A stretch of DNA of 64,000 nt from Picocystis sp. L7 (GCA_020975725.1 QXJR01000006.1:682001-746000), one strand, 5' to 3'. Shown: positions 21,065-34,017, counted from the stretch's first letter. Made by a program: numbers and translations. The notes: a model not told the origin generated them from the sequence alone.

Positions 21065-24000
21065 ATGGCTGCCCAATCCGCCATTGAAAACCTCGATAGG
21101 GACGGGGTACCGGAACTCAACCCCACAAATTGGCCATCATGGTCATTCAAGATGGTGAATTGCCTTGAGATCTTGGATCTCTGGGAATATGTGGAGGAGG
21201 AACCACACATGCTGGTGGATGAAGGTGGGAATCTCACCACCGAGAGCCAAGAATTGGCGAAAATGGTCCGAAAAGCCCGGTCCCGGATCCTCAGGAGTGT
21301 GTCAAGCCGGTACCAAGGTGTCCTCAAGCATTGCACAACAGCAAAGCAAGTGTGGGACAAGTTGGAGAGCTTCTACAAGGATCGGTCACAATCCCGATTG
21401 ACCCACCTTAAGAGAGCCTTCAACAATGTCATGATGGAGCAAGGAGAGGATGTAGACAACTACATCAACTGTGTCGCCAATCTCGTTGACGAGCTCAACG
21501 AGAACGGTGCGGAGATCAGCGAGGCCACAACGTGCACCGCCATCGTTGCGAGTCTCCCACCCTCCTACAAACACCTCATGCATATATTGGACAATCAAAC
21601 GTGTACGTTTACGATCGAGTCCGTTCGAAACTCAATTCTCAGGTTCGATGCAACGGAAAGCCTTGGCAAGGGTCTCTCAGCAGTGACTTTGAGTGACCAA
21701 AGGCCAAAGTCCAAGAAATTCTACAGTTTTTGCAAAAAATATGGACATGTTGTCAAAAATTGTTGGACAGCAAGGTCCATCAAGAAAAGGGAGCTACAAG
21801 AGGCCACCGCTGATCAACAGATCACCTGCAACGGTGACGGGGCGGTTGACGACACCGACGGTGAACATGCCCTCTCCTTCATGGCCATCGCCGTGCGCAC
21901 TCCGACCATGCAATCCAGGTTCCCTCATGTGCTAGGCAAACCATTGATCCAGCAATCATCTCGCGCTTTCACAGCCTCCACAGCCCAATTGGACACGTGG
22001 ATCATCGATTCAGGAGCCTCCTTTCACATGACAGGTGACCCTGATATCTTGGAGCCAAGCTCCATTGAACACAAGTGCATCCCCGTTACTTGTGCGGAAG
22101 GCGGTGAATTGACAAGTCAATTGAGAGGAAATGCTCAGATTCATGCATCAAATGGCACTCAAGTGCGCCTCACGAATGTCTATTACATTCCTCGATTCAA
22201 GCACAATTTGTTTTCAGTGAATGCAGCAACTTCGAATGGGGCCCAGGTCGTTTTCACCCAGGGTGCCCGTAGGATCGTGAGTGCTTCATGGGCGATCGAA
22301 GGCCCCCCTGACCCCCGACCGAGTGCACGCCCTGGTGGTCACTGCCCGAAGGTGGCACGAACGCCTTGGACACCCCAGCGAACCTCGAATGAAGCTCCTT
22401 GGACTGCCCCACAAGTTGGACGGGGCATGCGAAGCTTGTATCCAGGCCAAACAGATTGCTCGCCCCTACCACCCCAGTGAATACAACCTTGAACCATTGG
22501 ACCTGGTGTACATGGATTTGGTGGGGGCCATGCCTGAGACCATGGCTGAACAACAATATTATTTGTCCATGTATGACCAGTCGACAAAGACTAGTCAAGT
22601 GTTCCTGCTGCCCAACAAAAATCACACTGCAAGAGCAGTGATGGAGGGCATCAGTACGTTCGAGAAGATTGCAAAGGCAGGATGGAAAGTGAAAGCGATT
22701 CGATCAGACTTGGGTACAGAATTTATTACAAAAGAATTGCAAATGTACTTGCAGGATAGAGGAATAGTCCATGAGACCACTGCTGGGTCCACACCGCAGC
22801 AGAATGCAGCCGAGCGACTGCACCGCACGTTGAACGACAACGCTAGGGCCATGCTCATTCATGCCAAACTCCCTGAAAAATTCTGGGGTGAAGCATTGCG
22901 TTGTGCCAACTACTTGCGAAACAGAACGCTGGTCTCTTTGTCAGCCAACGGGAAGACTCCCTTGGAACTACTTACCGGTGCACCTACTCCCACCAGCCAC
23001 CTACGAGTATTTGGGTGCGAGGCATGGGTGCTCATCCCTGAGGCAAAACGATCGAGCAAATTTGGAGCCAGGTCAATACCAGGCATATTCATCGGTTATC
23101 AAAACAATTCAACTTACCGTGTCCTGGTGGATGACAAAGTTGTCACGAGCAGGAATGTTTCCTTCGTTGAAAACAAACTTCCGGTCAGCAAGCACACATC
23201 TGATTCGCAGCCCGAAGTTGTCGCAGATTTGCTAGCCGAACCACCGCAATTCTCCATGGAATCTGAAGGGTCTCACCATGAAAGTGAAGACGACCATCTG
23301 ATCTCAAGGAGGGCAGTTCAGCCAAGCTCTGCAGGCGTGCCGCTGTCACAACGAAAATCAGACTGGCCTGCCATCGAGAATTCTGCAACTACCACACCTG
23401 CAGCCCACCGAAAACCAGCATCACCTGACAGCAGACACCAGTCCATGATGTCAAGAGATGAGGGAGCAACTCATGCTGCTCAAGTGACTCCCTCACCTCT
23501 TCCGGACATGGTGTATTTCCCTGTGGCTCCAACAAATTCAGCAGCAAGTCCAGCAAATCCAGGAGCAAATCCAACATCAAATCCAGCACGTCCAACAGCA
23601 AGTCCAGCAGCAAATTTAGCTCCAGCAACAGAAGCACCAGCAAATCCAGCTCCAGCAAATCCAGCCATGGTAGAGGGAGAGGCACCAACAGCCATCTCCC
23701 ATCCATACAACGTGCGTTCACGCGGAAATTAAGCCTTGGAAGCGGCAGCAACGCGTCAGTGGGAGATCAGCAACGATTTCTCAGGCTACGCTCGCGCCAT
23801 GGCTCGCCCAGACGCCGACCTATGGCAGGAGGCCATCACCAACGAACTCACCTCGTTGGCCAAGAACGGCACTTGGCGTCTCGTTCCACTTCCTCCTGGT
23901 CGCACCCCCTTGACCACCACGTGGGTGTTCAAGGTGAAGACCGACGGCGACGGTCAGGTGGAGCGCTACAAAGCCCGCCTGTGCGTGCGTGGCTTCGAGC

Positions 24001-25406
24001 AGCGTGCAGGAGTGGATTTGCGCGAGGTGTTTGCCCCTACCTCGGGCAAAGTGGCTCAAAGGGCCTTTCTCACCTATGCAACCTTGGTTAACTACGAGGT
24101 TCAGCAAGTCGATATTAAGACTGCTTTCCTCAACGCTGAACTGAATGAAGACATCTATTTGCAGATTCCAGAAGGATTGAAGGGGAGCATGAAGACAACA
24201 GGTGAAGAGGAACACGTATTGAAGCTGGAGAAATCCCTTTATGGGCTGAAGCAAGCTCCCAGAATGTGGCACCAGCACTTAACTCAGGCACTTAAGTCTG
24301 AACTTGGGTTTGTGTGCAATCCTGTGGATGAAACCATCCTGAAATGCACACATCAAGACACTGGAAACGAATGCCTCATTCTGATCTATGTGGATGACCC
24401 GCTGATTGCAGCAGAAGATCTCAATACAACACAGATGGTGATTGAGTCCATTTGCAGAAAATACGATGCCCGGGACCTCGGACCGGCATCGTTCTTTTGT
24501 GGAATGGTCATCCAGAGAAACAGAGAAAAGAAGTTAATATACCTCTCTGAACAAGAAAAGGTAAAAAATTTGATCCATCAGTTTAACATGGACAGCTCCA
24601 GGACAAGGAAGACTCCCCTGGACTTTACCTTGACAAAAGGGGAAGAGGAGGAATCATGCCAGACTAAACCCTACCAGGTTTTAGTGGGCACTCTGATGTA
24701 TCTGTCCACTACTACACGCCTAGACCTGTGCCAAGCAGCCTCACAGCTCTCCAGGTTCATGACTGACCCCAAAAACAGCCACTGGGAAGCAGCCAAGAAT
24801 GTACTGAAGTACTTAAAGGAGACAGTTAACTATGGACTGTGCCTGGGGAACAGGATCGATGTCTTGCATAAAGAACTCGATTAAGATATCGATATGTTTA
24901 CACTTACTGGCTACTGTGATGCAGATTATGCCACAGACAAAGTGACCAGGAAATCGAGAACAGGATATGTATTCCTGCTCGGTGGGAGCCTTATTTCATG
25001 GCAAAGCAAACTCCAAGCAACTGTGTCAACCTCCACTGCAGAGGCTGAATATCAAGCGGCATCGAGTGCCGTCAAGGAGGGACTTTGGCTCAAGAACCTG
25101 CTGACTGACTTAACTTCTGGTGCAGTTAAGCAACAGATCAAAATGTTTTGTGACAACCAAGCCTGTATCAAGATTGCACAGAGCTCAGGGTCCATGGTCA
25201 GAACCAAGCACATTGATGTGGCACACTACTTTGTCCGGGAGCGAGTGCTCTTTGGGGAAGTGAACTTCCAGTATTGTGACACATCCAAAATGCTTGCTGA
25301 TTTTCTGACGAAACCCAGTAAAGTCCAGCCTTTCTGGAAATGCATCACAGGAATCGGAGTCATGAACTCTCCAGGTTGGTGCACCTCTGTGCAGCCCACA
25401 GAATGA
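21065..25406 (+). mobile_element. copia-1 gag-pol region
   Basis: The gag part opens at 21065 and carries a UBN2/copia-type domain (NPTNWPSWSFKMVNCLEI; later VWDKLESFYKDRS) and a degenerate zinc knuckle near 21.73 kb. The protease core WIIDSGASFHMTGD is near 22.0 kb. Integrase has its HHCC finger at about 22.34-22.45 kb and its DDE core to about 22.83 kb (MDLVGAMPET, RSDLGTEF, TPQQNAAERLHRT). RT begins near 23.85 kb with its YVDD motif near 24.39 kb, and RNase H ([10 protein letters not shown]) runs from about 24.9 kb. A Pro/Ala/Asn-rich low-complexity linker near 23.52-23.69 kb separates integrase from RT. Confidence 0.88.
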
Positions 25407-25422
25407 CCCTGAGTGGGAGTAT

Positions 25423-25727
25423 TGAGAGACCTGGGTCCAGGGATCCCTCTGTGGGAGTTTCTTCTCTATTGGGAGAAGAAACTCTATCGTGCAGGCAGGC
25501 AGGGACGACGGTCCCGAACGGACCGGCTGGTGCCGGACTCTCGATAGGTCGCACGAATGCGACCTCGGATACTTAACATGCGTGAGTTAATAGATCGATT
25601 ACACGCTCAAAAGCCGCCACCAAGCACCCCCGCCATCAACACGCTCGTCCATTGGATCCATCGGCGGAACTCTGTCGGTTCAGACCGACCCACCAGCCGA
25701 AGGGAATCCTCACTCCATTGAGGATCA
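25423..25727 (+). repeat. copia-1 3' LTR
   Basis: 305 bp, same as the 5' LTR by eye. Confidence 0.88.
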
Positions 25728-26310
25728 TCTGGTTCTTAGAGAGGTATCGATCCAAGGGACCGAACGGGGGTTCGTCTCGATCCAAGGGCCCGAAAAATCA
25801 CGGGAAGATTCAGAGGGATTGGGAGCGTCCCGGGGGTAAGTCGGGTCCACCTCGTCTAAAACGCGAACGCCCCGTCGGATAACCATCGGTGAAGGTGGGG
25901 GCTCAAAGGGTGGATTTGAGCTTTGCTTTTAACCTCGCCGGGACGGCTGCTCCGGGACGCCCGGGACGCTGGAATTTGGATTCCACTAAATTCCAACACG
26001 AACCCCATACGGTTCCTACACTGCGGGACGGGAGCGTCCCGGGAAAAATCGGTCGAGATATCGATCCACCTCCTCCAGGGACCCGAGCTATCGATCGAAC
26101 CACCCCGAAAAACCCAAGGAGATACTGAGGGGTTCGGGGGGCGTCCCGGGCCCTATTGAGGGACCGGTCGTCTGAAAGACCATCGTCCCGTCCCTCGGGG
26201 GTGGGATGAAAGTTAAGCAAAGCGGTCGAATTTCAGGTGGAAAAACCGCGCGTCCGGGACGCCCCTCCGGGACGCCCGGGACGCCGAATCAATTTTCATT
26301 TTGATTCACT
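25728..26310. repeat. GC-rich diverged tandem repeat with GGGACGC motifs
   Basis: Two diverged units of about 300 bp (roughly 25735-26050 and 26055-26310) share the order: a CCCGAAAAA...GCGTCCCGGG block, an ACCATCG...GTGGG block, CCGGGACGCCCGGGACGC, then AT-rich sequence around ATTTTGATTC or GGATTCC. A piece of the same motif (CCGGGACGCTCGCC) lies left of copia-1 near 20660, so copia-1 probably landed in this repeat. No gene is evident. Confidence 0.6.
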
Positions 26311-27513
26311 CTCAAACGTCATACGAATCCATTTTGATTCCACGTAGGACGGAACCCGAACTTGAAACCGAAATGATTCCCCAATCGACCGCGAGGTTGA
26401 CCGGGGCTCACGGTCTACTTCTTTCCAATGAAGCCACCTTTTTGACCCCGGACTGTACAAGAACAGGGCCGAGGACACGATCGACGTCGCCTCCGACTTC
26501 GACACAAGAGGTGACGAAACCAGCAAGGAGAAGGGAGCGCCGTCCACGGAACGGACGCCACACAGACTCGAACCAGATGGAGAGATGGACGTTGATAGGG
26601 ATAGGAATAGAAAAATCGCGTGCGGGCATGGAAGAAGAAATGGGTAAGGCACTCCCAATAGGAACGCATCTTGCCATCCAATCCACGTACGAAGTGCACG
26701 TGTAGAGTGACTCGTACAGCCAAGCAATGGAAATCTGCAGGTGCACCTACAACACCCAGCACTTTGGAGTGCTCGATCTTGCAGGTGAAGCAAGTGGGAC
26801 AAATTGTGGAGCCGAACTAGGTTAGGCATGTATTGATGCAATCTGTAACTTGTGCCACTAAGCGATCTATTTACGATCCATGAATCCATCTCAACAACAA
26901 CCAGCTCTCATGCATCACGCATACTTTAAACGAGTTGAAGGATGGTACTCACGAAAGAAGAAATGTCACGGGGGTGGTCATTGAAGGTTGTTCGGTGCCC
27001 GATGGAGGAGGCAAGGACTGCCCACCTGCACCAGTCAACACCAGAGGATTCACATCCTTGTACCATTTGTGGGAGCAACTCGTAGGTGCAAGCCCTTCCT
27101 CCCCTCATTGTTCTTTCATGGAAGCGGAGGCACGTGGGGTAGAATGGAGGAGAGATTCTCCACCCTCGTCACATAGGAGAAAGTTTTGGTTTAAGCTGAA
27201 GCGTCTACATGCTTGGGTCAAAGGGGCTGTGGGCAAAGGGTGCTTCGCCACTGCCAAGGATGCCCTCCATTGCTTGGAGGGATGGAGAAAAAAGGAGAAC
27301 ATTGGTCTAGGCACGCTCCTCATGATGGTGGAGACCCAAAAAGTGCCGTCCCCGGCCGCTCTTGCGACACGAGGGGTGCCCACCGTTGTGTAAGCAGCCG
27401 TTCCCATCCCCCCCACCACAGAATATTCTCCCTCCCCGGTGTTCCTCCCTCGAACCCGGGCCCCGTCCCTCCGGGACACAGGAATCCCACGGATTCTCTT
27501 TCTTTTTTCAATG
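26311..27513. other. Unassigned region before the Harbinger-like element
   Basis: Contains one moderately long plus-strand open frame, 26935-27393 (152 codons), with a Lys/Trp-rich middle (RRKFWFKLKRLHAWVKGAVGKG). It shows no domain I can name. Overlapping open frames on both strands at 26.3-26.9 kb look like chance in GC-rich DNA. Confidence 0.35.
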
Positions 27514-27682
27514 GAGGTATTTGGATTTGCCAAAGTATTTTTTTCGCTTCGGATTTCGCCCCGATTTTTGACCGTTGGCTCTCCCGAACCGAAAAAAATA
27601 TTTCTTTTCCGGAAAACTACCCCTATTAGCGAACTATTTTTGGGGCTCCTCTGCGCATTCTGTTCGAAGAGGGGTGGTAGGG

Positions 27683-28103
27683 TGTGGTGCTGCCCACTAT
27701 GTTAACTCAGGAATGAGAGTAAAATAGGCTTCACGCAAGTTTGGGCAGTAGGCCTACTTGGATCTTGGAAGTTCTTGGCTCTTGGAGATGAACGGACTTG
27801 TTGGAGCTTGCATGGAAGAGGGTGAATGCTCGAGTGCTGTGGCGATCCGGACTTGGAACTAGCGAAGGCGACGGAGTGATGCGCGGCTAGTCAAGTCAAA
27901 AGGGATCTGATCTATTACAACACAGCGTGTGCCATATATAGGGGCTGTCGGAAGTCAAATCGTTGACCGATTGACTACGGGGCGACCCTGTCCATAAGGG
28001 ACCTGGTAGGGACCCTGCGATTCTTCTCGGTCTGTAGGGTCTTCACCGAGACAAAGCGTGTTTATATCAAGGTTAATATTGTGACGAGGCACGGGGCGTC
28101 ACA
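27683..28103 (-). repeat. gypsy-2 LTR (3' end of the element)
   Basis: 421 bp, preceded on the window's plus strand by the duplication TAGGG. Confidence 0.92.
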
Positions 28104-28114
28104 GTCCCCCCTCC

Positions 28115-29730
28115 TTAGATACCAAGCGTCCTCGTTTGGAAGAGTCTCTGGGTGTCTTGGAGTAAACTGACTAATTCTTGAGGTGAGAGGTATTCTACAT
28201 CTCCTGGTTCATATCTGATCTTGTACCCTTCCTCAGTAAAGTCGATAACTTTACCCTTGTACCATCGCTCTTGATCCATCTCGTCTACGAAACGTTTGCA
28301 GACTATTCGGTACAATAGATTCTCTTGAGGATCCAACAGTTGTGGTTGGCTCGGCTTTACAGATCGGTGACGGCCAGTTAATGTGAATGTCTTCATTGGA
28401 TGTTCCGTAGTCCAAGTGTCGTGGATCACCGGAAAGTACTGATGGTAGGTCTTGTACTTGTGATGTGAGACTTGTTCACGACGTTCACGTCGTTGTTGTG
28501 AAATTGCACCTTGAGTAATGTTGAGTTCTGGTATTGGTCCATGCTGATATTCCCAGTCTGAAATAGCTTGAACGCCACCTGGTGCTTCTTGTTGAGCGAG
28601 AAACGATTCGCGATTTGTTCCTTCCAGACCTTTCCAGCGAACCCAGTATCGTGGTGGGATTGTATTCCAGTCACGCAGGACGTACTGGTCAACAACATGA
28701 TTCTGTGTATCAGGGGACAAAAGTGTATCATCATGATCTGCGGATGCTTCTTGCGTACCTGAAAATGGTTCAATATGTTCTACATTGATCCATGGACTAA
28801 TGCACGAACCTGCTGGCAAATCTAGTTTTATAGCACCTGTTGGTTGTATCTCCAGAATTGTAAATGGTCCACAGAATGGTGTTGCATATTTTGCAAGTCG
28901 ACCGAGTCTTTGTAACTTTACCAACTGTCCAATAGAAAACTGCAATAATTTTTCACGTCGAGACTGATTAGCATATTTTTCTATTCTTGAATACTGTTCG
29001 TCCATGTTTTCAAATACTTCATGATATACATCTGCTAAGTTCTGCTGATGTTGTTCACTACGCGTACTCACAGTTTGCCACGCGGTGACAAGTGTTGGTA
29101 AGCGTGGTGATCTGCTCAAATGTAAATAAAATGGCGAGTACTTGGTTGAGGCTGTAACGGCATTGTTGTGCGCAAACGGAATCATCGGTAGTAAACTGTC
29201 CCAATCAGTTGGATGTTTCATCATCGTACGTAAAGCTGCTTTTAAACTCTGATTCTGACGTTCCGTTTGTCCGTCGGAGTGTGGATGGTATGGTGTACTG
29301 CGATGCAGTTTTGTATCCAGCATCGATCCAAAGTTGTTCCAAATTTCTCCAACAAAGCGTGAATCATGGTCTGTAAATATCTTTTCTGGAGCACCATAAT
29401 GTCAAACAACATGCCTTAGAAATAGTTGAACCTTCATGGAGGCAGTTGCTGCTTTCACTGTGGGTATGTAAATTGTCATCTTGGTGAACTTGTCGACTAT
29501 CACAAACACTGCATCATATCCTGTAGTTGTAAGAGGCAGGTCTGTAGTCAAGTCACAATACACATCTGTGAACGGTCCAGTGGGGGAGGGCATTCGCTGG
29601 AGTAAATGCGATTTACGTTTGTACGATGGTTTCGCAAGCTGGCATGCTTTGCAGTTTTCCACGTACTGTACAATATCCTTTGACATACCTGGCCATATGT
29701 ATTGTCTCTTCATCAGTTCCAGCATCCTTG
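28115..29730 (-). mobile_element. gypsy-2 integrase, chromodomain-like and Tudor-like tail
   Basis: The finger region lies near 29.7-29.63 kb (RQYIWPGM, then CKACQLAKP) and the core near 29.57-29.25 kb (DVYCDLTTDLP; later HSDGQTERQNQ). A chromodomain-like stretch (RYWVRWKGLEGTNRESF) lies near 28.65-28.6 kb. A clear Tudor-like stretch (WYKGKVIDFTEEGYKIRYEP) lies near 28.26-28.2 kb, close to the C-terminus. Chromodomains in chromoviruses guide insertion to marked histones. A Tudor-like partner domain is less usual. Confidence 0.82.
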
Positions 29731-30019
29731 TCTGTCAAGGGTGTCCTGCAGTGGGTAAGTCATGATTGATTTGCATGAGGTACTTCCTAAGGTCAGCATC
29801 ATTTGGTACTGCGATGCGACCTTCAACTGTTAGCAAACCTGAAGAGTCATCATAGTTTTCATCCTCGGCTACTGCTTGAAGTAGGCGTTGATGCAATTCG
29901 TCTGACACAACATAGCTGTCGATTGTATGTACTAGCTGGACACTGTTACATACATCGTCGGCCCGAGTACTCGGTTGGGTTGTATCAATGTGAAACTGAA
30001 TTGTGGTAGGCCCACTCTG

Positions 30020-30910
30020 AAATACCCACTTTGGTATAAAGTGTTTAAGAAGGAGCTGCAAGAACGGTACGGGCACTGCGTTGCCGAGAAAACGCTGCTT
30101 CTGTTGTTCATCACCCATTAGCAGACTGGCTGATGGTATGCCAATCAATTTTGCTTTCTCATCCAGTGTCATCGGACGTAACTTCATGGCCTGGTGGATG
30201 TCATGCACCCACATAGATTTCTTTCTGTCACCATAAGTGTTTGCAGATGCCATCAATGTTGCAGACTTTCGACGAGGCAGACCGTTCGTGTCCAGTTGTG
30301 GTACTGCATTCGATAAACAATCGATCCACAAGGGCGCGGATTTGGCACAAGTTCTATTAATCTGTTCACTGTCAAGCTTGATGTTGGCCCATAGCCAGCG
30401 TATGCGTTTCTGCGCAGTATATCGCTCCAGGTGATGTACCTGAGGTTTACAGCGTAACATTGTATTGATGACCTGTAAATCTTCCTTTCAGTGATCTGCG
30501 AACGGTACGCACTCAATAGCAAAGGCCTGTGGTTGCAATAACTGAATAAGTTTTGCTCGCTGCGTAAAACACTGACGCTCATCCTTTAATTCTTTTGCAG
30601 AGCTCTTTGTTGCCCGTGAAAAAGGTTGACATGGTACCCCTCCAAATAGGAAATGTATGCATGGTAATTCCTACTGTTGCAACTCAGTAATTGTTGATCC
30701 AAAGCAGTTGATATTGTCTACTGATCCCAAAAATGTATGGGGCCGCAATTTCTGTATATGAGCGAACGCAAACTTAAGCGAGTTTGCCGCTGCTAAGTCC
30801 TTTTCCACAACGTAATACGAAACTTGTACGTAGTCGGGTAATTCTGCAACAAGGGCAAGTAGCAAAGTTCCTGTACCACCTGCACATAACTCTAGTACAT
30901 TGAGTGTGGG
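30020..30910 (-). mobile_element. C5 cytosine DNA methyltransferase domain inside gypsy-2 pol (broken)
   Basis: Motif I LELCAGGTGT near 30.90 kb, motif IV GGVPCQPFSRAT near 30.63 kb with the catalytic Pro-Cys, motif VI as IECVPF near 30.53 kb, motif VIII TAQKRIRWLW near 30.42 kb and motif X LGNAVPV near 30.09 kb. It has the same position (after RNase H, before integrase) and the same motif VI variant as gypsy-1, so the two probably descend from one capture. The region shares the element's breaks. Confidence 0.82.
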
Positions 30911-33112
30911 GTATGTGCTCCACCTGGAAATGGCATCGGCAACAACGTTCTTTGGTCCAGGTTCATACTGTGGAGTGTAATCAAATTGCGACAGTACGTC
31001 AATCCAACCTTGTTCCACTCTAGTAAGTTGTTCAGCCTTCTTTGTTTTCAAGTATTGAATCGCGATATGATCGGTGAACAATTCGAAGTGCTGACCCTGC
31101 AAGTAGAATTTCCATTTTCGCAAGCACGAAATCACAGCAAGTGTTTCTTTGCCAGTAGTTGAATATCGCCGTTGGGCTGGATTCATTACTTGGGAATGAA
31201 AAACCACAGGATGCCATGTTTTCCCATGCAGCTGTGACAAACATCCTCCAATAGAATGATTACTGGCATCAGTATGTACTCTGATGGGCTTTTCTGGATC
31301 AAATATACGTACGATGGGTGGTTCTCCATTCAGAAAGATATCTTTCAGCCTTACAAAGGCTTGCTGCTGCTCACTGTCCCAACACCATTGTTCTTCTTTC
31401 TTTGTGAGTTTGATAATAGGTGCAGCAATGCGAGCGAACTACGGAATAAGTTGCCGATAAAATCCTACAAGCCCTAGAAACGATCGGGCCTGACTGATAG
31501 ATTGTGGTGGCTGTGCAATGCGTATCGCTTCCAATAAGTGTTGAGCAGGTGTAAGTGTCCCATTTTGAATAGTACAACCCAAAAATTCCACTTCTGTTTG
31601 ACAGTAATATGCTTCACTGCTTTTCAACCGTATGTGATGTTGCTGACATAACTCAAAGAAACGCCGGATGCTGCGTACGTGCGATGCATAGTCAGCAGTA
31701 TGTACTAAGGAGTCATCCAAGTATACTTTCAAAGTAGACCACTGATGCACCAACTCTGCAATTGCATGGTTGACAAACCTTTGAAAAGTGGCTGGTGCAT
31801 TGCATAGTCCCATCGGCATCACTACCCACTCATAGTGTCCAAAAGGTGTTGTTACCGCTGTCTTAGCAATATCTTCTTCTCGAGTTCTCATATGGTAGTA
31901 CCCATCCTGTAAGTCAAATGTTGAATACATTCTGCTACCATACAATGTGTCAAATAATTGCTGACTGCGAGGGATGGCGTGACGATCCTTGACAGTGATC
32001 GCATTGAGTGCCCGAAAGTCAAATACGATGCGCCATTGTCCAGGTGTCTTCTTAGGAATGAGCATCATTGGTGCTGCGAACGGCGATTTACTCGATCGCA
32101 GAAATCCTGCATTCAGGAATTTAGACAGCAGTTGTGTAGCTTCACTTTGCATTTTTACAGGTATGGGGTAATAATTGCGATGCGGAATTGCCGATCCAGG
32201 TTGTAACTCAATACGATGATCGAAGTCTAGACGTACGGGGGGCAGGTCATCCTGTTCCCATTCCTTGAAGAGCAAACTGTACTCTTGCTTTACCTCTTCA
32301 ATTTGCTGTATCGCACGATCGCGATCGTCAACGCTACAGCCTGGATAGTCATGCACGGTGTCAACGGGAAACTTGGTCTCGTTGGTGACGGGTGGCGCAG
32401 CCTCTGGAATCAACTGTCCTTGAACGAACATGGGCACCAGGTTTTCGTGTTTGCAATCTTTCAGTTGGACTTTGATTTCTTCAATGTTATGGATGATGTT
32501 ACAAGCAGGATGCTGCTGCTTGGCACCATATTCTCCATGAATTCCAATTTTTGTTCTCTTGACGAGACCTGTTGCGAAGTTACGATATGTGTCCAGAACA
32601 ATGCGATGCTGTTGCATCCACAATTTACCCAGCAGGAGGTCATACGTTGGCGCGGCCGGTAATACGGAACAGCAAACTAAAGTCCTGATTCCATTTCCCA
32701 AATTGATATTCAGTCGCACAGCATACGTTGTGCGTTCCTTCGGCGAATCGGCGATGCGATAACGCACGGTCTAATTGACAACAGGACAGGGGCCAAATAA
32801 TTGCTCGTACCGACATAGCCACTTTCTGCTGATGAAGTTATGTGAAGCTCCTGTATCCCAAAGAACATGGAGTTCCAGGGATCCTTTCTTATCAGGGGGT
32901 AGAGCCAGACCGGTGGTCGTAAAGTAGCGGCAATATTCCAAGGTATCAACGCCATTCGTATCCCCAGTGGACTCCACAGGGACAGTTGGCGTGACTCGCT
33001 GATGCTCCACATGGAACGATTGTAGGATAGGAATTTGCTGCTCACTATTGATCGAAGAACCCATGACATAAGTGGAATCTGGATTGTTTTGCTCTGCCTG
33101 TCCACCACTCAA
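30911..33112 (-). mobile_element. gypsy-2 protease, reverse transcriptase and RNase H region
   Basis: The protease active site VLWDTGASHNFIS lies near 32.86 kb. RT runs from about 32.2 to 31.55 kb, with WRIVFDFRALNAI, the FGHYEWVVMPMGLCNAP block and YLDDSLVHT. RNase H includes FTDHIAIQYLKT near 31.07 kb and ends with YEPGPKNVVADAISRW, directly before the methyltransferase. Confidence 0.85.
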
Positions 33113-34017
33113 TGAGACATAGCTTGATCGTTTTCCGGCCTAGCATCATCATCACAGCAGAGGTGTTCCATAAGTTGGTCTGAGATGTCCATATCCATAT
33201 AATAGCAACCTTCTGGCTCTGTTACGGACAGCGGTTCTTCAGATTCCTCAGTATTGTATTCGCCATTCTCTATGAAATGCGACTGATGAGGCAACTGAGT
33301 GTCCTGGGAGGGTTCTTTATCTCCTGCCATGACCTTACGGAGTGGACAGTCTCGGGCGATGTGATCGCTGGAAATACAGACCACAGCCTTTTTAATTATG
33401 CAGAGACACAAGTGGAGTTCCCTTGCTTGCTTAATCTGATCAGGAGTGAGTATTCTATGCAAGAAGCGTTGACGGAACGCGAGTTACCGCTTCGTACAGT
33501 CTTCCAACTCCTGGTCTTGCATGGTTGCATGAACCGCTTGCGTTCTCGGCAGGCTGTCCTATGGGTATGACAGCTGTTTGTCGCGGCTAGCAGCTCCTCT
33601 TTGCTTGCTTTGCTGCTCTTGCTGCCATATTGCTTGTGCGGCTTGTACGATCCGTGCAAATTGTATCTCAGTGAGGATCGAGAGAGTGGTACGATCCAAT
33701 TCCAATGCTTTTCCCATGAAGGTTGTATGTAATTGTTGCGATATGTATCGCTGCAGCCCTGTTATGAACTAGAGTTGCTGTCTATCATCTTGGAGTCGAG
33801 CACCAGCACCTTCTCCAAAGTGTTTGAGGACTGCTTGATAGCCTTCGAGACGGGTCGCAAATTCTTGTGGAGACTCATCCGAGCGCTACCACACTCGTTG
33901 AATGTCTACCAATGTTTTGGTTATTGGTTCTTCTGCGAGATGGAATTTTGCGAGACGCTGAAAAAAGTCTCGGAAGCTTTGAAATTGCGTTGATTTAAAC
34001 TGCTCCTGGTTGTTAGC

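Larger units (their letters stand above)
20696..25727 (+). mobile_element. Ty1/copia retrotransposon (copia-1)
   Basis: LTRs of 305 bp (20696-21000 and 25423-25727) look identical by eye, so the insertion is very young. Order: gag, zinc-knuckle-like motif, protease, integrase, RT, RNase H, which is the copia order. A purine-rich tract (GAGTGGGAGTAT) precedes the 3' LTR. No target duplication is visible (AGTAT on the left, TCTGG on the right). The coding region has about three breaks. The element lies just upstream of the GT29 gene and inside GC-rich repeat sequence. Confidence 0.9.

Noticed and set aside
26296-26889. 197-codon minus-strand open frame as a membrane protein
   Set aside because: Its Leu/Ser/Cys-rich text is typical of the antisense of GC-rich repeat DNA, and an overlapping plus-strand frame is equally open.
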